DNA from: Acetobacteraceae bacterium
GTDB taxonomy: Bacteria > Pseudomonadota > Alphaproteobacteria > Acetobacterales > Acetobacteraceae
Length of the DNA stretch: 34,312 nucleotides
Assembly (NCBI GenBank): GCA_027488195.1
Contig: JAIYCD010000303.1
Location: forward strand, 1 to 34,312
Direction: 5' to 3'
The notes beneath the pieces are model-generated. The model saw only the letters and a program-made list of their open reading frames with translations. It had not been told where the DNA came from and did no database searches. Below, piece after piece: positions 14,798 through 23,022 of this stretch. The position numbers and the translations under genes were made by a program. The stretch's first letter is position 1. Each line of letters begins with the position of its first letter.

Positions 14798-15990
14798 ACG
14801 CGCTGGCCCCCCGGCCGCCGCGCCCTGGCGCCGCGGCCGAGCCCGCCTGGGACGGCGCCGCCGCCCTGCGCGATGCCATGGCGCTCGCCGCCCTCGCGCG
14901 GGATTGCGTGCTCTCGGGCGTCGAGCGGCGGGTGCTGCATGTCCGCCTCTCGCTCATCCCCGCCCGCCTGCGCGAGCCGCGCCATGCCCGCCTGGTGCGC
15001 GAGGCGCTGGAACCCCTGCTCCGCCCCACCCGCGCCCGCCTCTACGAGCTGCCGGGCGGCGATCTCGTCGCGCTGGCGCCCCCGCCCGGCGAGCACCTGG
15101 AGCAGGCGCGGCGCGGCCTCGCGCGGCTGCTGCCTGAAATTCCGGCCGAGACGCTGCTGCCCGTGCTGCGGCTGCCGGCCGAGGCGGCGCGGCTGCTGAC
15201 CCTGGTGGAGGCGGCGCTCGGCCTCGATGACCCCGCCGCCGAGCCGCCGGAACCGGCGCCCTCCGGCCTGCCGCCCCCCCATGCCGCCGAGATGGACGCG
15301 GCCGGGCGGGCGCTGGCCACCGCCAACCTCGCCGCCTTCCTGCGCCGCCAGGGCCTGTGGCGGCTCGCCCCCGGCGATGCCGAGCCCACGCCCCTGTGGA
15401 CCGAGCAGCGCCCTTTCCTGCCCGACCTCGCGGCCGCGCTGCTGCCCGGCCGGGACATCGCCGCCGCGCCCAGCCTGGCCCGCCGCTTCCGCCACGCGGC
15501 GGAGCGGAGGATGCTGGCCGAGCTGGCCCATCCGCAGGAGGCACGCGCGCTGGGCGATGCCTGCCTGCCGCTCAGCCTCGCCAGCGTGATGGAGACGGAG
15601 TTCCTGCGCCTGGACACGATGCTGGGCCCCGTCGGCCGGGCGCGGCTGCTGGTCTGCATCCCCGCGGCCGACCTCCTGGCCGACGCGGCGGGCTTCGCGC
15701 TGTTGCGCCGGCTGGCCGAAGCGCGCGGCTGGGCCCTGGCGCTGGACGAGCCGGAGCCCGCCCTGCTGGGCCTGTTGCGGCCCGGCGCGCTGGAGGGGCT
15801 GAGCCTGCGGCTGCGCTTCGGCCCGGCCATGCTGGGCGGCGACCCCGAGGCGCGCGCCAGGCTGGATGCCGCCCTGCCGGAGGATCGCGCCCGGGTCATC
15901 CTGATCGGCGCCGACAGCCCCGCCGCCATCGCCTGGGGCTGGCAGCGCGGCATCACGCGCTTCATGGGGCGCGTGCTGGAGGGGCGGTAG
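14794..15990 (+). CDS. Degenerate GGDEF-EAL-like protein, second of a paralogous pair
   Basis: A 398-residue protein whose ATG overlaps the preceding stop (ATGA), so the two are co-translated. An N-terminal domain carries 'RLYELPGGDLVALAPP' with Gly88-Gly89-Asp90 at the place of GGDEF. A Pro/Ala-rich linker follows (about 155-170). The C-terminal half follows the EAL order: 'RRLAEARGWALALDEPEPALLGLLRPGAL' then 'RVILIGADSPAAIAWGWQRGITRFMGRVL', which corresponds to the EAL-domain end 'vvaEGVEt...a...Gi...QGyl'. EAL and EGVE are both replaced (IGAD), so phosphodiesterase activity is unlikely. It may act as a c-di-GMP sensor or a scaffold. No signal peptide or transmembrane helix. Not a confirmed family assignment. 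Confidence 0.65.
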   Translation: MNALAPRPPRPGAAAEPAWDGAAALRDAMALAALARDCVLSGVERRVLHVRLSLIPARLREPRHARLVREALEPLLRPTRARLYELPGGDLVALAPPPGEHLEQARRGLARLLPEIPAETLLPVLRLPAEAARLLTLVEAALGLDDPAAEPPEPAPSGLPPPHAAEMDAAGRALATANLAAFLRRQGLWRLAPGDAEPTPLWTEQRPFLPDLAAALLPGRDIAAAPSLARRFRHAAERRMLAELAHPQEARALGDACLPLSLASVMETEFLRLDTMLGPVGRARLLVCIPAADLLADAAGFALLRRLAEARGWALALDEPEPALLGLLRPGALEGLSLRLRFGPAMLGGDPEARARLDAALPEDRARVILIGADSPAAIAWGWQRGITRFMGRVLEGR

Positions 15991-16041
15991 CCAAAGCGCG
16001 GCCATGGGGCCAAACATTCCCCAACCGGGCGCGCCAACGAA

Positions 16042-16133
16042 GGAACCGGCCGCAGGTGCGGCCGGCGGATCGCTTCAGCGATCCGAAGCCAAGCGGCGGG
16101 AGGCCGCGCCCGGCGTCTGAGGGCATCAAAAAA
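16042..16133 (-). repeat. Three-hairpin intergenic element, copy C (inverted)
   Basis: On the minus strand it reads TTTTTTGATGCCCTCAGACG, CCGGGCG, hairpin GCGGC-CTCCC-GCCGC, TTGGCTTCGG, hairpin GGATCGC-TGAA-GCGATCC, hairpin CCGGCCGCA-CC-TGCGGCCGG, then TTCC. This is the most regular copy. It occupies most of the 310-base gap between the EAL-like pair and rpsF. The rest of that gap holds a candidate rpsF promoter and leader. Confidence 0.85.
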
Positions 16134-16170
16134 CGCAGCCGGCGCCGCGCAGCCATCGCCAAATAGAGGG

Positions 16171-16198
16171 TTGCCCCCAAGCGCCGCCTATGTTTTAT
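16171..16198 (+). promoter_or_regulatory. Candidate promoter of the rpsF operon
   Basis: TTGCCC (16171-16176) and TTTTAT (16193-16198) with a 16-base spacer, in the only AT-containing part of the gap. This would give a leader of about 95 bases before the rpsF ATG. In many bacteria the rpsF leader binds S6:S18 for feedback; I cannot assert that structure here. Confidence 0.35.
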
Positions 16199-16300
16199 GC
16201 CCCCCACCCTGCCGCCGGCGTTGGCACGCCCGCGGCTATGCCCATTTGCGCGCCACGATCCCCGTTGGCCGCCAGGGCTGAGCAGCCATAGGGAGACATC

Positions 16301-16777
16301 ATGCCACTCTACGAATGCGTGTTCATCGCGCGGAATGACGTGACTCAGCAGCAGGTCGAAGCGATCGCCGACCAGATCGGCGTGACGCTCGGCGAGCACA
16401 GCGGGGCCGTCATCAAGCGCGAATATTGGGGCCTGCGCGGCCTCGCCTACAAGGTGAAGAAGAACCGCAAGGGGCACTACATGCTCCTCGGCATCAACGC
16501 ACCCGCCCCCGCCATGCAGGAAATCGTCCGCCAGCTCGGCCTGAACGAGGACGTGCTGCGCGAGCTGACGATCCGCGTCGAGGAAATCGACCCCGAGGCG
16601 CCGTCGGCCATCCTCGCCAAGCGCACCGATGACCGTGACCGCGAGCGCGGCTTCCGTGGGCCCAAGCCCGCCGGCCGCTTCGGCTCGGGCCGCGCCACCG
16701 GTGGCCGTGACGATCGTGAGGAATTCCGGGCCCGTCCGCGCGACGAGATGGACCTCAACCTGAACGACGAGATGTGA
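16301..16777 (+). CDS. rpsF: 30S ribosomal protein S6
   Basis: A 158-residue protein that binds 16S rRNA in the platform together with S18. The S6 fold is evident: '[22 protein letters not shown]', '[22 protein letters not shown]' (residues about 42-63) and '[17 protein letters not shown]'. As in other alphaproteobacteria it has a long charged C-terminal tail (about residues 105-158, rich in Arg, Asp and Gly) beyond the roughly 100-residue core. Good GGGAG ribosome-binding site. First gene of the operon; rpsR follows after 4 bases. Confidence 0.98.
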   Translation: MPLYECVFIARNDVTQQQVEAIADQIGVTLGEHSGAVIKREYWGLRGLAYKVKKNRKGHYMLLGINAPAPAMQEIVRQLGLNEDVLRELTIRVEEIDPEAPSAILAKRTDDRDRERGFRGPKPAGRFGSGRATGGRDDREEFRARPRDEMDLNLNDEM

Positions 16778-16781
16778 GCCG

Positions 16782-17060
16782 ATGAGCGAATCCGCCGAAC
16801 CCAACATCGCCAATCGCCGCGCCGCCGTCGGCGCGCGCCGTCCCTTCTATCGCCGCCGCAAGTCCTGCCCCTTCTCGGGGCCGCAGGCGCCGAAGATCGA
16901 CCACAAGGATGTGCGCCTCCTGTCCCGCTTCCTGAGCGAGCGTGGCAAGATCGTGCCCAGCCGGATCACCGCCGTCAGCGGCAAGAAGCAGCGCGAACTG
17001 GCCAATGCCATCAAGCGCGCCCGCTTCCTGGCCCTGCTGCCCTACGTGATCAACGACTGA
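16782..17060 (+). CDS. rpsR: 30S ribosomal protein S18
   Basis: A 92-residue S18. The conserved core is 'RRKSCPFSG' followed by '[25 protein letters not shown]' and '[21 protein letters not shown]', typical for the family. It partners S6 on the 30S platform. The N-terminal extension of about 25 residues is Ala/Arg-rich. Starts 4 bases after rpsF and is followed at 16 bases by the DUF2232 gene. Confidence 0.98.
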   Translation: MSESAEPNIANRRAAVGARRPFYRRRKSCPFSGPQAPKIDHKDVRLLSRFLSERGKIVPSRITAVSGKKQRELANAIKRARFLALLPYVIND

Positions 17061-17076
17061 CACAGAGGCGGGGCCG

Positions 17077-17985
17077 GTGTCGCAGAGCGCATCTCCCGGG
17101 GGGGCTCCAACCGGGGCCTTTGGCCAGCCCGGCGTCCTCGCCGCGGGTGCGGCGGGGATGTGCGCGGCGGTGCTTGCCCTCTGGGCGATGCGCGGCCTGC
17201 CGCTGGGCGGCCTGCTGCTCTGGGTGGCGCCCTTGCCGCTCTTTGCCGCGGGTTTCGCCTTCGGCGCGCGCATGGCGGTCCTCGCCATCGGCATCGCGGC
17301 GCTCGCCGTGCTGTTCGGCAGCAGCTTCCTGGGCTTCGCGGTCTTCCTGGGCGTCTTCGGCGTGCCGGTCGCGCTGATCCTGGCCACCTCGGTCCAGGCG
17401 GGCCGGATGGATCTCTCCCTCCCGCTCGCCATCCTCGGCCTCTGGCCGGTGGTGCTGCTCGGACTTCTCGCCGTTTCGGTCTCCGACCTGGAGGGCGAGA
17501 TGCGCGAGGCGGTGGAGATGGGCGTGCGGCGCATGGGCGTGTCCATGCCCGATGGCATGGTGGCGCAGATCGCGCAGGTGAAGGCGGCGGCCGCCGGCTT
17601 CTGGATCGCCCTGCTCATGCTGGGCAATGGCGCGGCCGCGCAGAACCTCGTCACGCGGCAGGGCCTGGCGCTTCATGCCACGCCCCCGCTGGAGGAGCTG
17701 CGCCTGCCCCATTGGTACCTGCCGCTGCCGCTGGTGGCGCTGGCCGTCTGGGCGCTGGTGGGGGGCGCGGTCGCGCTTTCCAGCATGCTGATCCTGCTGG
17801 TGCCGGTCTTCCTGCTCGGCGTCGTCGGTGTGCACCGGCTGCTGCGCGGGCGTCCCGGCCGCCTCGCCTTTCTCATCGGCTTCTACATGCTGATGCTCCT
17901 GTTTCTCCAGATTATGGCCCCGCTGATGGTCGGCGTGGGTCTCTATGACCAAATTCGGCGGCGCGCGGCGCCGCCCCAAACCTGA
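17077..17985 (+). CDS. DUF2232 family polytopic membrane protein
   Basis: A 302-residue integral membrane protein of unknown function, encoded between rpsR and rplI as is usual in alphaproteobacteria. About eight hydrophobic segments can be seen, for example '[21 protein letters not shown]', '[19 protein letters not shown]' and '[24 protein letters not shown]' near the end. The GTG start follows a GAGGCGGGG tract at usable spacing. A charged stretch (about 135-150, '[18 protein letters not shown]') lies between helices. The position in a ribosomal operon suggests growth-linked expression. Confidence 0.9.
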   Translation: MSQSASPGGAPTGAFGQPGVLAAGAAGMCAAVLALWAMRGLPLGGLLLWVAPLPLFAAGFAFGARMAVLAIGIAALAVLFGSSFLGFAVFLGVFGVPVALILATSVQAGRMDLSLPLAILGLWPVVLLGLLAVSVSDLEGEMREAVEMGVRRMGVSMPDGMVAQIAQVKAAAAGFWIALLMLGNGAAAQNLVTRQGLALHATPPLEELRLPHWYLPLPLVALAVWALVGGAVALSSMLILLVPVFLLGVVGVHRLLRGRPGRLAFLIGFYMLMLLFLQIMAPLMVGVGLYDQIRRRAAPPQT

Positions 17986-17998
17986 TCTGAGGCGTGCC

Positions 17999-18550
17999 AT
18001 GATTGAACTCATCCTGATGCAGCGTGTGGACAAGCTCGGCCAGATGGGCGAGCTGGTGAAGGTGAAGCCCGGCTACGCGCGCAACTTCCTGCTGCCCGGC
18101 GGCAAGGCCGTTCGCGCCACCAAGGCGAACCTCTCCCGCTTCGAGGCCGACCGCGCCCAGCTCGAGGCGCAGAACCTCAAGCGCCGCGAAGAGGCCGAGC
18201 GCGTGGCCGAGCGCATGGAGGGCCTCTCGGTCGTCCTGATCCGCTCCGCCGGCGAGAGCGGCAACCTCTACGGCTCCGTCTCGGCGCGCGACATCGCCGA
18301 TGGCTGCACCGCCGCCGGCCTGACCGTGCACCGCTCGCAGGTGCTGGTGGATGCGCCGATCAAGCTGCTCGGCCTCACCACCGTCCGCGTCGAGCTGCAC
18401 CCCGAGGTGATGCTGCCCGTGATCGTGAACGTGGCCCGCAGCCCCGAGGAAGCCGAGAAGCAGGCCCGCGGCGAGGAGATCGCCCGCGAGGAGGAGATCA
18501 CCCTCGAGGACGAGCTGGTCGCCGAGCTGGGTGCCGCCACGCGCGAGTAA
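17999..18550 (+). CDS. rplI: 50S ribosomal protein L9
   Basis: A 183-residue L9. The N-terminal domain begins '[37 protein letters not shown]', the signature of L9; a long connecting helix (about 40-75) and the C-terminal RNA-binding domain with '[15 protein letters not shown]' follow. The chain is longer than the E. coli protein (149) because of an acidic C-terminal tail rich in Glu, common in alphaproteobacteria. The start at 17999 follows GAGGCG. Last gene of the operon, before a strong terminator. Confidence 0.97.
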   Translation: MIELILMQRVDKLGQMGELVKVKPGYARNFLLPGGKAVRATKANLSRFEADRAQLEAQNLKRREEAERVAERMEGLSVVLIRSAGESGNLYGSVSARDIADGCTAAGLTVHRSQVLVDAPIKLLGLTTVRVELHPEVMLPVIVNVARSPEEAEKQARGEEIAREEEITLEDELVAELGAATRE

Positions 18551-18553
18551 TTC

Positions 18554-18600
18554 CTCCACCCCGGTGGAGACGGGAAAGGGGGCCGCGAGGCCCCCTTTTT
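18554..18600 (+). terminator. Intrinsic terminator of the rpsF-rplI operon
   Basis: AAAGGGGGCC (18575-18584), loop GCGA, GGCCCCCTTT (18589-18598), then further T residues: a perfect 10-base stem with a T-tract, the clearest terminator in the window. A smaller hairpin (TCCAC and GTGGA, 18555-18568) precedes it right after the stop codon. Confidence 0.93.
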
Positions 18601-18665
18601 CATGCGCGCCGCCACTACGTCAGTGCATTTGACATATCGGCCTGCGCCCGGCGAGGCTCGCCCCC

Positions 18666-19259
18666 ATGGATCAGGCCCTCGCCCTCATCGGCTTCGCGCT
18701 CGCGACCTCCGCCACGCCCGGCCCCAACACCATGATGGTGACGGCCAGCGCGGCGCAGGTCGGCGTCGCGCGCGTGGTGCCGCACATGCTGGGCATCACC
18801 TTCGGCTTCCCGGCGATGATCGTGGCGGTCGCCCTCGGGCTCGGCTTGCCCTTCGCGCAGATCCCCGGGCTGCACCAGGCGATGCAGGCGCTGGGCGCGG
18901 CCTGGCTGATCTGGCTCGCCTGGAAGATCGCGACCGCGCCGGTGAATGCAGCGGAGGCTCCGGCCCGGCCGCCACTCGGCTTTCTCGGCGCCGCCGCCTT
19001 CCAATGGGTGAACCCCAAGGCCTGGATGATCGCGCTGGCCGCCCTGCCCGCCTTCACCGTGCCGGGCCAGCCCATCCTGCCGCAGGCGCTCTGGGTGGCA
19101 CTGGTCTTCGCCCTCGTCTCGATGCCCTGCCTGCTCTTCTGGGCGTGGGTGGGACGCACGGCGCGGCACCTGCTGGGCGCGGGGGCGCGGCTGCGCGCCT
19201 TCAACATCGCGATGGCGGTGCTGCTGGTGTTGAGCCTGCTGCCGCTCGCTCTCGGTTAG
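18666..19259 (+). CDS. LysE/RhtB-family exporter
   Basis: A 197-residue inner-membrane protein of the amino-acid exporter superfamily, with about six helices. Family text includes 'FALATSATPGPNTMMVTASAAQVG' at the N-terminus (the PGPN motif), 'AWLIWLAWKI' and 'FQWVNPKAWMIALAALPAF' (the NPKAW motif). Substrate unknown; members export basic amino acids, threonine, homoserine lactone and others. A TTGACA box lies at 18629-18634, placing transcription start very near the ATG, so the leader is short or absent. The stop overlaps that of the convergent doxX gene by 3 bases. Confidence 0.93.
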   Translation: MDQALALIGFALATSATPGPNTMMVTASAAQVGVARVVPHMLGITFGFPAMIVAVALGLGLPFAQIPGLHQAMQALGAAWLIWLAWKIATAPVNAAEAPARPPLGFLGAAAFQWVNPKAWMIALAALPAFTVPGQPILPQALWVALVFALVSMPCLLFWAWVGRTARHLLGAGARLRAFNIAMAVLLVLSLLPLALG

Positions 19260-19657
19260 GCGCCCTTCGAGCGCCCGCGCCACGCAAACGCCCCCGGCCC
19301 GAGCAGCGCGAGCGCAATCAGCGCCATGGTCCAGAAGGCCGGATACTCCCAGCCGCCATGGGTCGAGCTGTAGATCCAGCCATTGCCGAATTGCTGCCGC
19401 ACGATCCCCGCCATCAGGCCCGCCAGCACCAGCGCCACCCAGCGCGTCTGCCAGCCGAGGATGAGCAGGATGCCGCCCAGCGCCTCCAGCCCCGTCACGA
19501 ACCAGGCGAACCAGGCCGGATAGCCCTGGCTGACGAACCAGGGGACGACATGCACCATCCCCGCCGTCCAGACCTTCCAGACGAAGGCATGCGCCAGGAA
19601 GAGCACGCCCATGGTCACGCGCAGCAGCAGCGCCGCGTAAGGGGCGGTGGCGGGCAT
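19256..19657 (-). CDS. DoxX family membrane protein
   Basis: A 133-residue protein with four hydrophobic segments, the usual size for DoxX. It begins 'MPATAPYAALLLRVTMGVLFLAHAF' and has 'GLEALGGILLILGWQTRWVAL', a characteristic DoxX turn with a Gly-Gly pair. DoxX-like proteins are linked to redox and thiol stress in some bacteria; a specific role here is not shown. The start overlaps the stop of the histidine phosphatase gene by one base (TGATG), so they form an operon. Confidence 0.88.
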   Translation of the reverse strand: MPATAPYAALLLRVTMGVLFLAHAFVWKVWTAGMVHVVPWFVSQGYPAWFAWFVTGLEALGGILLILGWQTRWVALVLAGLMAGIVRQQFGNGWIYSSTHGGWEYPAFWTMALIALALLGPGAFAWRGRSKGA

Positions 19658-20268
19658 CAGGGCATCCCCGCGAAACGTTGACGTCCGAGACCCGCCCAGC
19701 CATCGGGCGGGAGCTGCGCCAGCACGGTGAAGCGCCCCTCGCCCTCGGGCCGCAGCACCACCGCCGCGCCCTGCGGCCGCGGCGCCGGGCCGCCGGCCCC
19801 CATCATGTGGTAGGAATGACCGACCAGCACCCAATTGCCAGCGAAGCCCGGCTCGGGCAGCAGGGCGCGCAGCGAATCCCCCATGGCGCGATGCGCCGCC
19901 GCATCCACATGGCGCGGGAGGGAGAGGCCGATCTCCGGCTCCGCGCCCCCGAAGGCCAGCGCCGCCGTCTCCAGCGTGCGGCAGAAGGGGCTGGCCAGCA
20001 CGCGGCTGACAGGGATGCCGAGGTCACGGAAGGCGGCGCCGATCGCGACCGATTGCGCGCGGCCCGTCTCGTCCAGGTTGCGCTGCGTGGCGCAATCGCC
20101 CAGCACGGCATTCGCCTGGTCCGGCGCGGTGCTGCCCGTCTCGGCATGGCGCAGGAAGATGACGAGGCCACCCTGCCGCAGCGCGGCGAGCAGCCCCGGC
20201 TCGGCCAGGGCCGCTTGCGGCCAGAGCCCGGCGAGGAGAAGGGCGAGAAGCGAAAGACGGCGAATCAT
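19657..20268 (-). CDS. Secreted histidine phosphatase superfamily protein
   Basis: A 203-residue branch-1-like histidine phosphatase. A Sec signal peptide (MIRRLSLLALLLAGLWPQAALA) predicts a periplasmic location. The catalytic motif is 'FLRHAETG' with His41 as phospho-acceptor; Arg70 region 'NLDETGRAQ', 'VLASPFCRTLETA' (Arg97) and the second His151 in 'LVGHSYH' complete the active-site set. The usual RHGE/RHGQ is RHAE here, as in SixA-like or periplasmic members. The substrate is unknown. Upstream gene of the doxX pair. Confidence 0.9.
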   Translation of the reverse strand: MIRRLSLLALLLAGLWPQAALAEPGLLAALRQGGLVIFLRHAETGSTAPDQANAVLGDCATQRNLDETGRAQSVAIGAAFRDLGIPVSRVLASPFCRTLETAALAFGGAEPEIGLSLPRHVDAAAHRAMGDSLRALLPEPGFAGNWVLVGHSYHMMGAGGPAPRPQGAAVVLRPEGEGRFTVLAQLPPDGWAGLGRQRFAGMP

Positions 20269-20321
20269 GCCGCCTCACATGGGGGAAAGATTGCCGTCTA
20301 GCAATCCTCCCCCGGAATGAT

Positions 20322-21005
20322 TTAGCTGAAGCTGGCCGCCATGGCCCGCACCGCCTTCTCGCGCCGCTCCAGCACCGTCGCCATCGCGGCGCGGGTCGAG
20401 GCCACCAGCGCCGCCGGCGCCGTCTCGGGCGTGCCGGAATCGAAGGGCGGGCGCGGGTCGTATTGCATGTAGAGCTGGATGCCCTGCGCCACCTCCACGC
20501 CGCGCAGCCTGGCCGCCAGGTGCAGCGCGCCATCGAAGCCCGAGGTGACGCCGGCGGCGGTGACGAACTTGCCATCCTCCACCACGCGCTCATTCACCGC
20601 GGTCGCGCCGAAGAGCGGCAGCATGTGGTGGCTCGCCCAATGCGTGGTCGCGCGCTTGCCGCGCAGGAGGCCGGTCGCCCCCAGCAGCAGCGCGCCGGTG
20701 CAGACGGTGAAGACCGCCTGAGCCCCCATCGCCTGGCGGCGCACCCATTCGAGGATGACGGGGTCCGCCATCGCCGCATCCACGCCGAAGCCGCCCGGCA
20801 GATGCAGCACATCGAGCTGCGGCGCCTCCTCCAGCAGCGCGTCGGGCAGGATGCGCAGGCCCTTCATGTCGCGCGCGGGCGCCATGCTTTTCGCGTAGAT
20901 CTTCCAGCTCGAATCCGGCAGGCGCGAGAGCACCTCATGCGGGCCGGTGAGGTCCACCTGGTCGAGATCGTCGAAGATCAGGCTGCCGATGTTGAGATGG
21001 GCCAT
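20322..21005 (-). CDS. DJ-1/PfpI family protein, isonitrile hydratase-like
   Basis: A 227-residue glutamine-amidotransferase-like protein. The nucleophile is Cys102 in 'FTVCTGALLLGATGLLRGKRATTHW', and Asp18 lies in 'DQVDLTGPHEV'. These match the Cys and Asp used by isonitrile hydratase (InhA), which converts isonitriles to N-substituted formamides. GlxA-type AraC regulators share the domain, but no HTH follows here. The ATG at 21005 starts the conserved 'MAHLNIGSLIFDDLDQVD'. The substrate is inferred from family similarity only. Confidence 0.85.
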   Translation of the reverse strand: MAHLNIGSLIFDDLDQVDLTGPHEVLSRLPDSSWKIYAKSMAPARDMKGLRILPDALLEEAPQLDVLHLPGGFGVDAAMADPVILEWVRRQAMGAQAVFTVCTGALLLGATGLLRGKRATTHWASHHMLPLFGATAVNERVVEDGKFVTAAGVTSGFDGALHLAARLRGVEVAQGIQLYMQYDPRPPFDSGTPETAPAALVASTRAAMATVLERREKAVRAMAASFS

Positions 21006-21039
21006 GCATGCGCTCCCTGGATGCCGGGCGAGTGTGGCG

Positions 21040-21945
21040 TCACGCCCCGGCGGCGTCCATGGGGCCGAGCGCTTCGGCCAGGACGTCGAACACCACGCGC
21101 ATGCGGCGGCTCGCATGCAGCTCCCGATGCGCCGCGAGATAGACGGGGAAGCGGATGCCGGGCGCCGCCGGCAGCACGCGGCGCACGAGCGGCTCCGCAT
21201 CGCCCACCGCCTCGGTCATCAGGCCGATGCCGGCACCCTGCTTCACGAATTCCCACTGCACCAGGTTGTTCTCGGAGATGATGGGGAAATGCGCGGGCGT
21301 CAGCGCGAAGCCGCGCGCCTGCATCGCCGCCGCCATCGCCTCGCGCGTGGGAAAGCCGATGAATTCGCCGCGCGCCATCTCCGCCGCATCGCGGGGCTCG
21401 CCGATCGCGCGGAGATAGGCGGGGGTCGCGTAGAAATTGCCGACATCGTCGCGCAGCTTGCGCACCACCAGCTCCGGCTGGGTGGAGGCGTAGTTGCGGA
21501 TGGCGATATCCGCCTCGCGCCGCAGCAGGTCGGTCGGCGCATTGTCGGCCACGATCTCCACCTCGATGCCCGGATGCAGCGCGCGGAGCCTGAGGATGAC
21601 GGGCGGCAGCAGATGCGCCGCATAGACATGCGTGGTGGTGATGCGGATGCGGCCCTCGATGCTCTCCGACTGGCCGGCGGCGGCGCGGGAGAAGCGCGTC
21701 GCGGCCTCGGCCATGGCGCGGAGCTGGTCGCGCAGCGCCTCGCCGCCCGGGGTGAGGCGCAGGCCACGGCCCACACGCTCGAAGAGCACGACGCGCATCT
21801 CCCGCTCCAGCGCGGCCACCTGGCGGCCCAGCGTGGGCTGGGTGATGCCGAGCGCACGCGCGGCGGCGGAGAGCGAGCCCTCCTCGGCGGTCGCGAGGAA
21901 GGCGCGGGCGTGGTTCCAGTCGAAGCGGAGTGCGTCCCAATCCAT
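21040..21945 (-). CDS. LysR-family transcriptional regulator
   Basis: A 301-residue LysR regulator. The N-terminal winged helix reads 'WNHARAFLATAEEGSLSAAARALGITQPTLGRQVAALE', followed by 'LFERVGRGLRLTPGGEAL', both typical. The effector domain begins at about residue 90 ('EGRIRITTTHVYAAHLLPP'). Start at 21945 (MDWDALRFDW) or at 21957. It is divergent from the oxidoreductase gene with 84 bases between them, a common arrangement for LysR control of the neighbour. The DJ-1 gene lies 34 bases downstream on the same strand. Inducer unknown. Confidence 0.92.
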   Translation of the reverse strand: MDWDALRFDWNHARAFLATAEEGSLSAAARALGITQPTLGRQVAALEREMRVVLFERVGRGLRLTPGGEALRDQLRAMAEAATRFSRAAAGQSESIEGRIRITTTHVYAAHLLPPVILRLRALHPGIEVEIVADNAPTDLLRREADIAIRNYASTQPELVVRKLRDDVGNFYATPAYLRAIGEPRDAAEMARGEFIGFPTREAMAAAMQARGFALTPAHFPIISENNLVQWEFVKQGAGIGLMTEAVGDAEPLVRRVLPAAPGIRFPVYLAAHRELHASRRMRVVFDVLAEALGPMDAAGA

Positions 21946-21972
21946 GCAGTAATGCATAGAACAAGCCCGAAT

Positions 21973-21980
21973 TTGCGCAA
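21973..21980. promoter_or_regulatory. Palindrome in the LysR-oxidoreductase divergent gap
   Basis: TTGCGCAA sits in the AT-richer centre of the 84-base divergent gap, flanked by GCATA (21954) and TATGC (21981). It is a candidate LysR binding site by position only; it does not give a clean T-N11-A box. Confidence 0.3.
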
Positions 21981-22029
21981 TATGCCCGGGGAAATCGCAT
22001 GGATACACCGGCTGGCGAAGGAGATTCCG

Positions 22030-23022
22030 ATGCAAGCCGTCCTCTGGCGCCGCTACGGCCCGCCCCAATGCCTCACTTTGGGCGAGGCCCCCCTGCCCAA
22101 GCCCGGTCCCGGCGAGATCCGCATCCGCATCCACGCCACCACCGTCACCTCCGGTGATGCGCGGCTGCGCGGCTGCCGGGCGGCGGGGCTGTTCTGGCTG
22201 CCGATCCGCCTCGCCTTCGGCCTGTTCCGCCCGCGCCATCCCGTGCCCGGCATGGAATTCGCGGGCGAGGTGGAGGCGCTGGGCGCGGGCGTGGCGAAGT
22301 TCGCGCTGGGCCAGCGCGTCTTCGGCCTGGCCCCGCGCGGCGCGCATGCGGAATACCTGGTGATGCCGGCGCGCGGCTGCGTCGCCGCCCAACCGCGCGG
22401 CCTCAGCCATGCCGAGGCCGCCGCTTTGCCCTTTGGCGGCCTGACCGCGCTGCTCTTCCTGCGCGACGTGGCGCGCGTGGCGCCTGGCGAGCGCATCCTG
22501 GTGCATGGCGCGGCGGGGGCCGTCGGCGTGGCGGTGGTGCAGCTGGCCCGGCATTTCGGCCTGACCGTCACCGCGGTCGCCGGCGCGCGACATGCGCCCC
22601 TGCTGCGGAGCCTCGGCGCGGCCCATGTGCTGGACCGCGCCACGCAGGATTTCCGCGAAAGCGCGACGCCCTACAACCTGGTGCTGGATACGGTGGGCGG
22701 CACGGATTTCCGGCAGGTCCGCCATGTGCTGACACTTCGCGGCCGCCACGTCGTCATGAATTACGGCGCGCGCGAATTGGCGCTGATGCTGGCCACGCAT
22801 CTGCGCCCCGGCCCGCGAATCCTCTGCGGCTATGCCGGCGGCAGCCAGGCCGATCTGCGCCAGCTGCGCGAGCTGGTGGAGGCCGGCGCGCTGCGTCCCG
22901 TGATCGGCCACCGCATGCCGCTCAGCGATATCGTGGCCGCGCATGCGCTGGTGGATTCCGGGCGCAAGCAGGGCGCCCTGGTGCTGGAAATCACTCCGGC
23001 CGGATGCCCGCACCCCGCATGA
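22030..23022 (+). CDS. Quinone oxidoreductase-type MDR dehydrogenase, NAD(P)-dependent
   Basis: A 330-residue medium-chain dehydrogenase/reductase. The N-terminal GroES-like domain ('MQAVLWRRYGPPQCLTLGEAPLPKPGPGEIRIRIHAT') is followed by a Rossmann fold with 'ILVHGAAGAVGVAVVQLARHFGL' (about 156-178). The structural zinc Cys cluster and catalytic Cys are absent, so this belongs to the zinc-free quinone oxidoreductase branch. GAAGGAG gives a good ribosome-binding site. The 3' end overlaps the convergent Bug gene by 32 bases. The LysR gene upstream is the likely regulator. Substrate unknown. Confidence 0.92.
   Translation: MQAVLWRRYGPPQCLTLGEAPLPKPGPGEIRIRIHATTVTSGDARLRGCRAAGLFWLPIRLAFGLFRPRHPVPGMEFAGEVEALGAGVAKFALGQRVFGLAPRGAHAEYLVMPARGCVAAQPRGLSHAEAAALPFGGLTALLFLRDVARVAPGERILVHGAAGAVGVAVVQLARHFGLTVTAVAGARHAPLLRSLGAAHVLDRATQDFRESATPYNLVLDTVGGTDFRQVRHVLTLRGRHVVMNYGARELALMLATHLRPGPRILCGYAGGSQADLRQLRELVEAGALRPVIGHRMPLSDIVAAHALVDSGRKQGALVLEITPAGCPHPA

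Noticed and set aside
20322-21005. GlxA-type AraC regulator
   Set aside because: Only the DJ-1/PfpI domain is present; the chain ends without an AraC helix-turn-helix domain.
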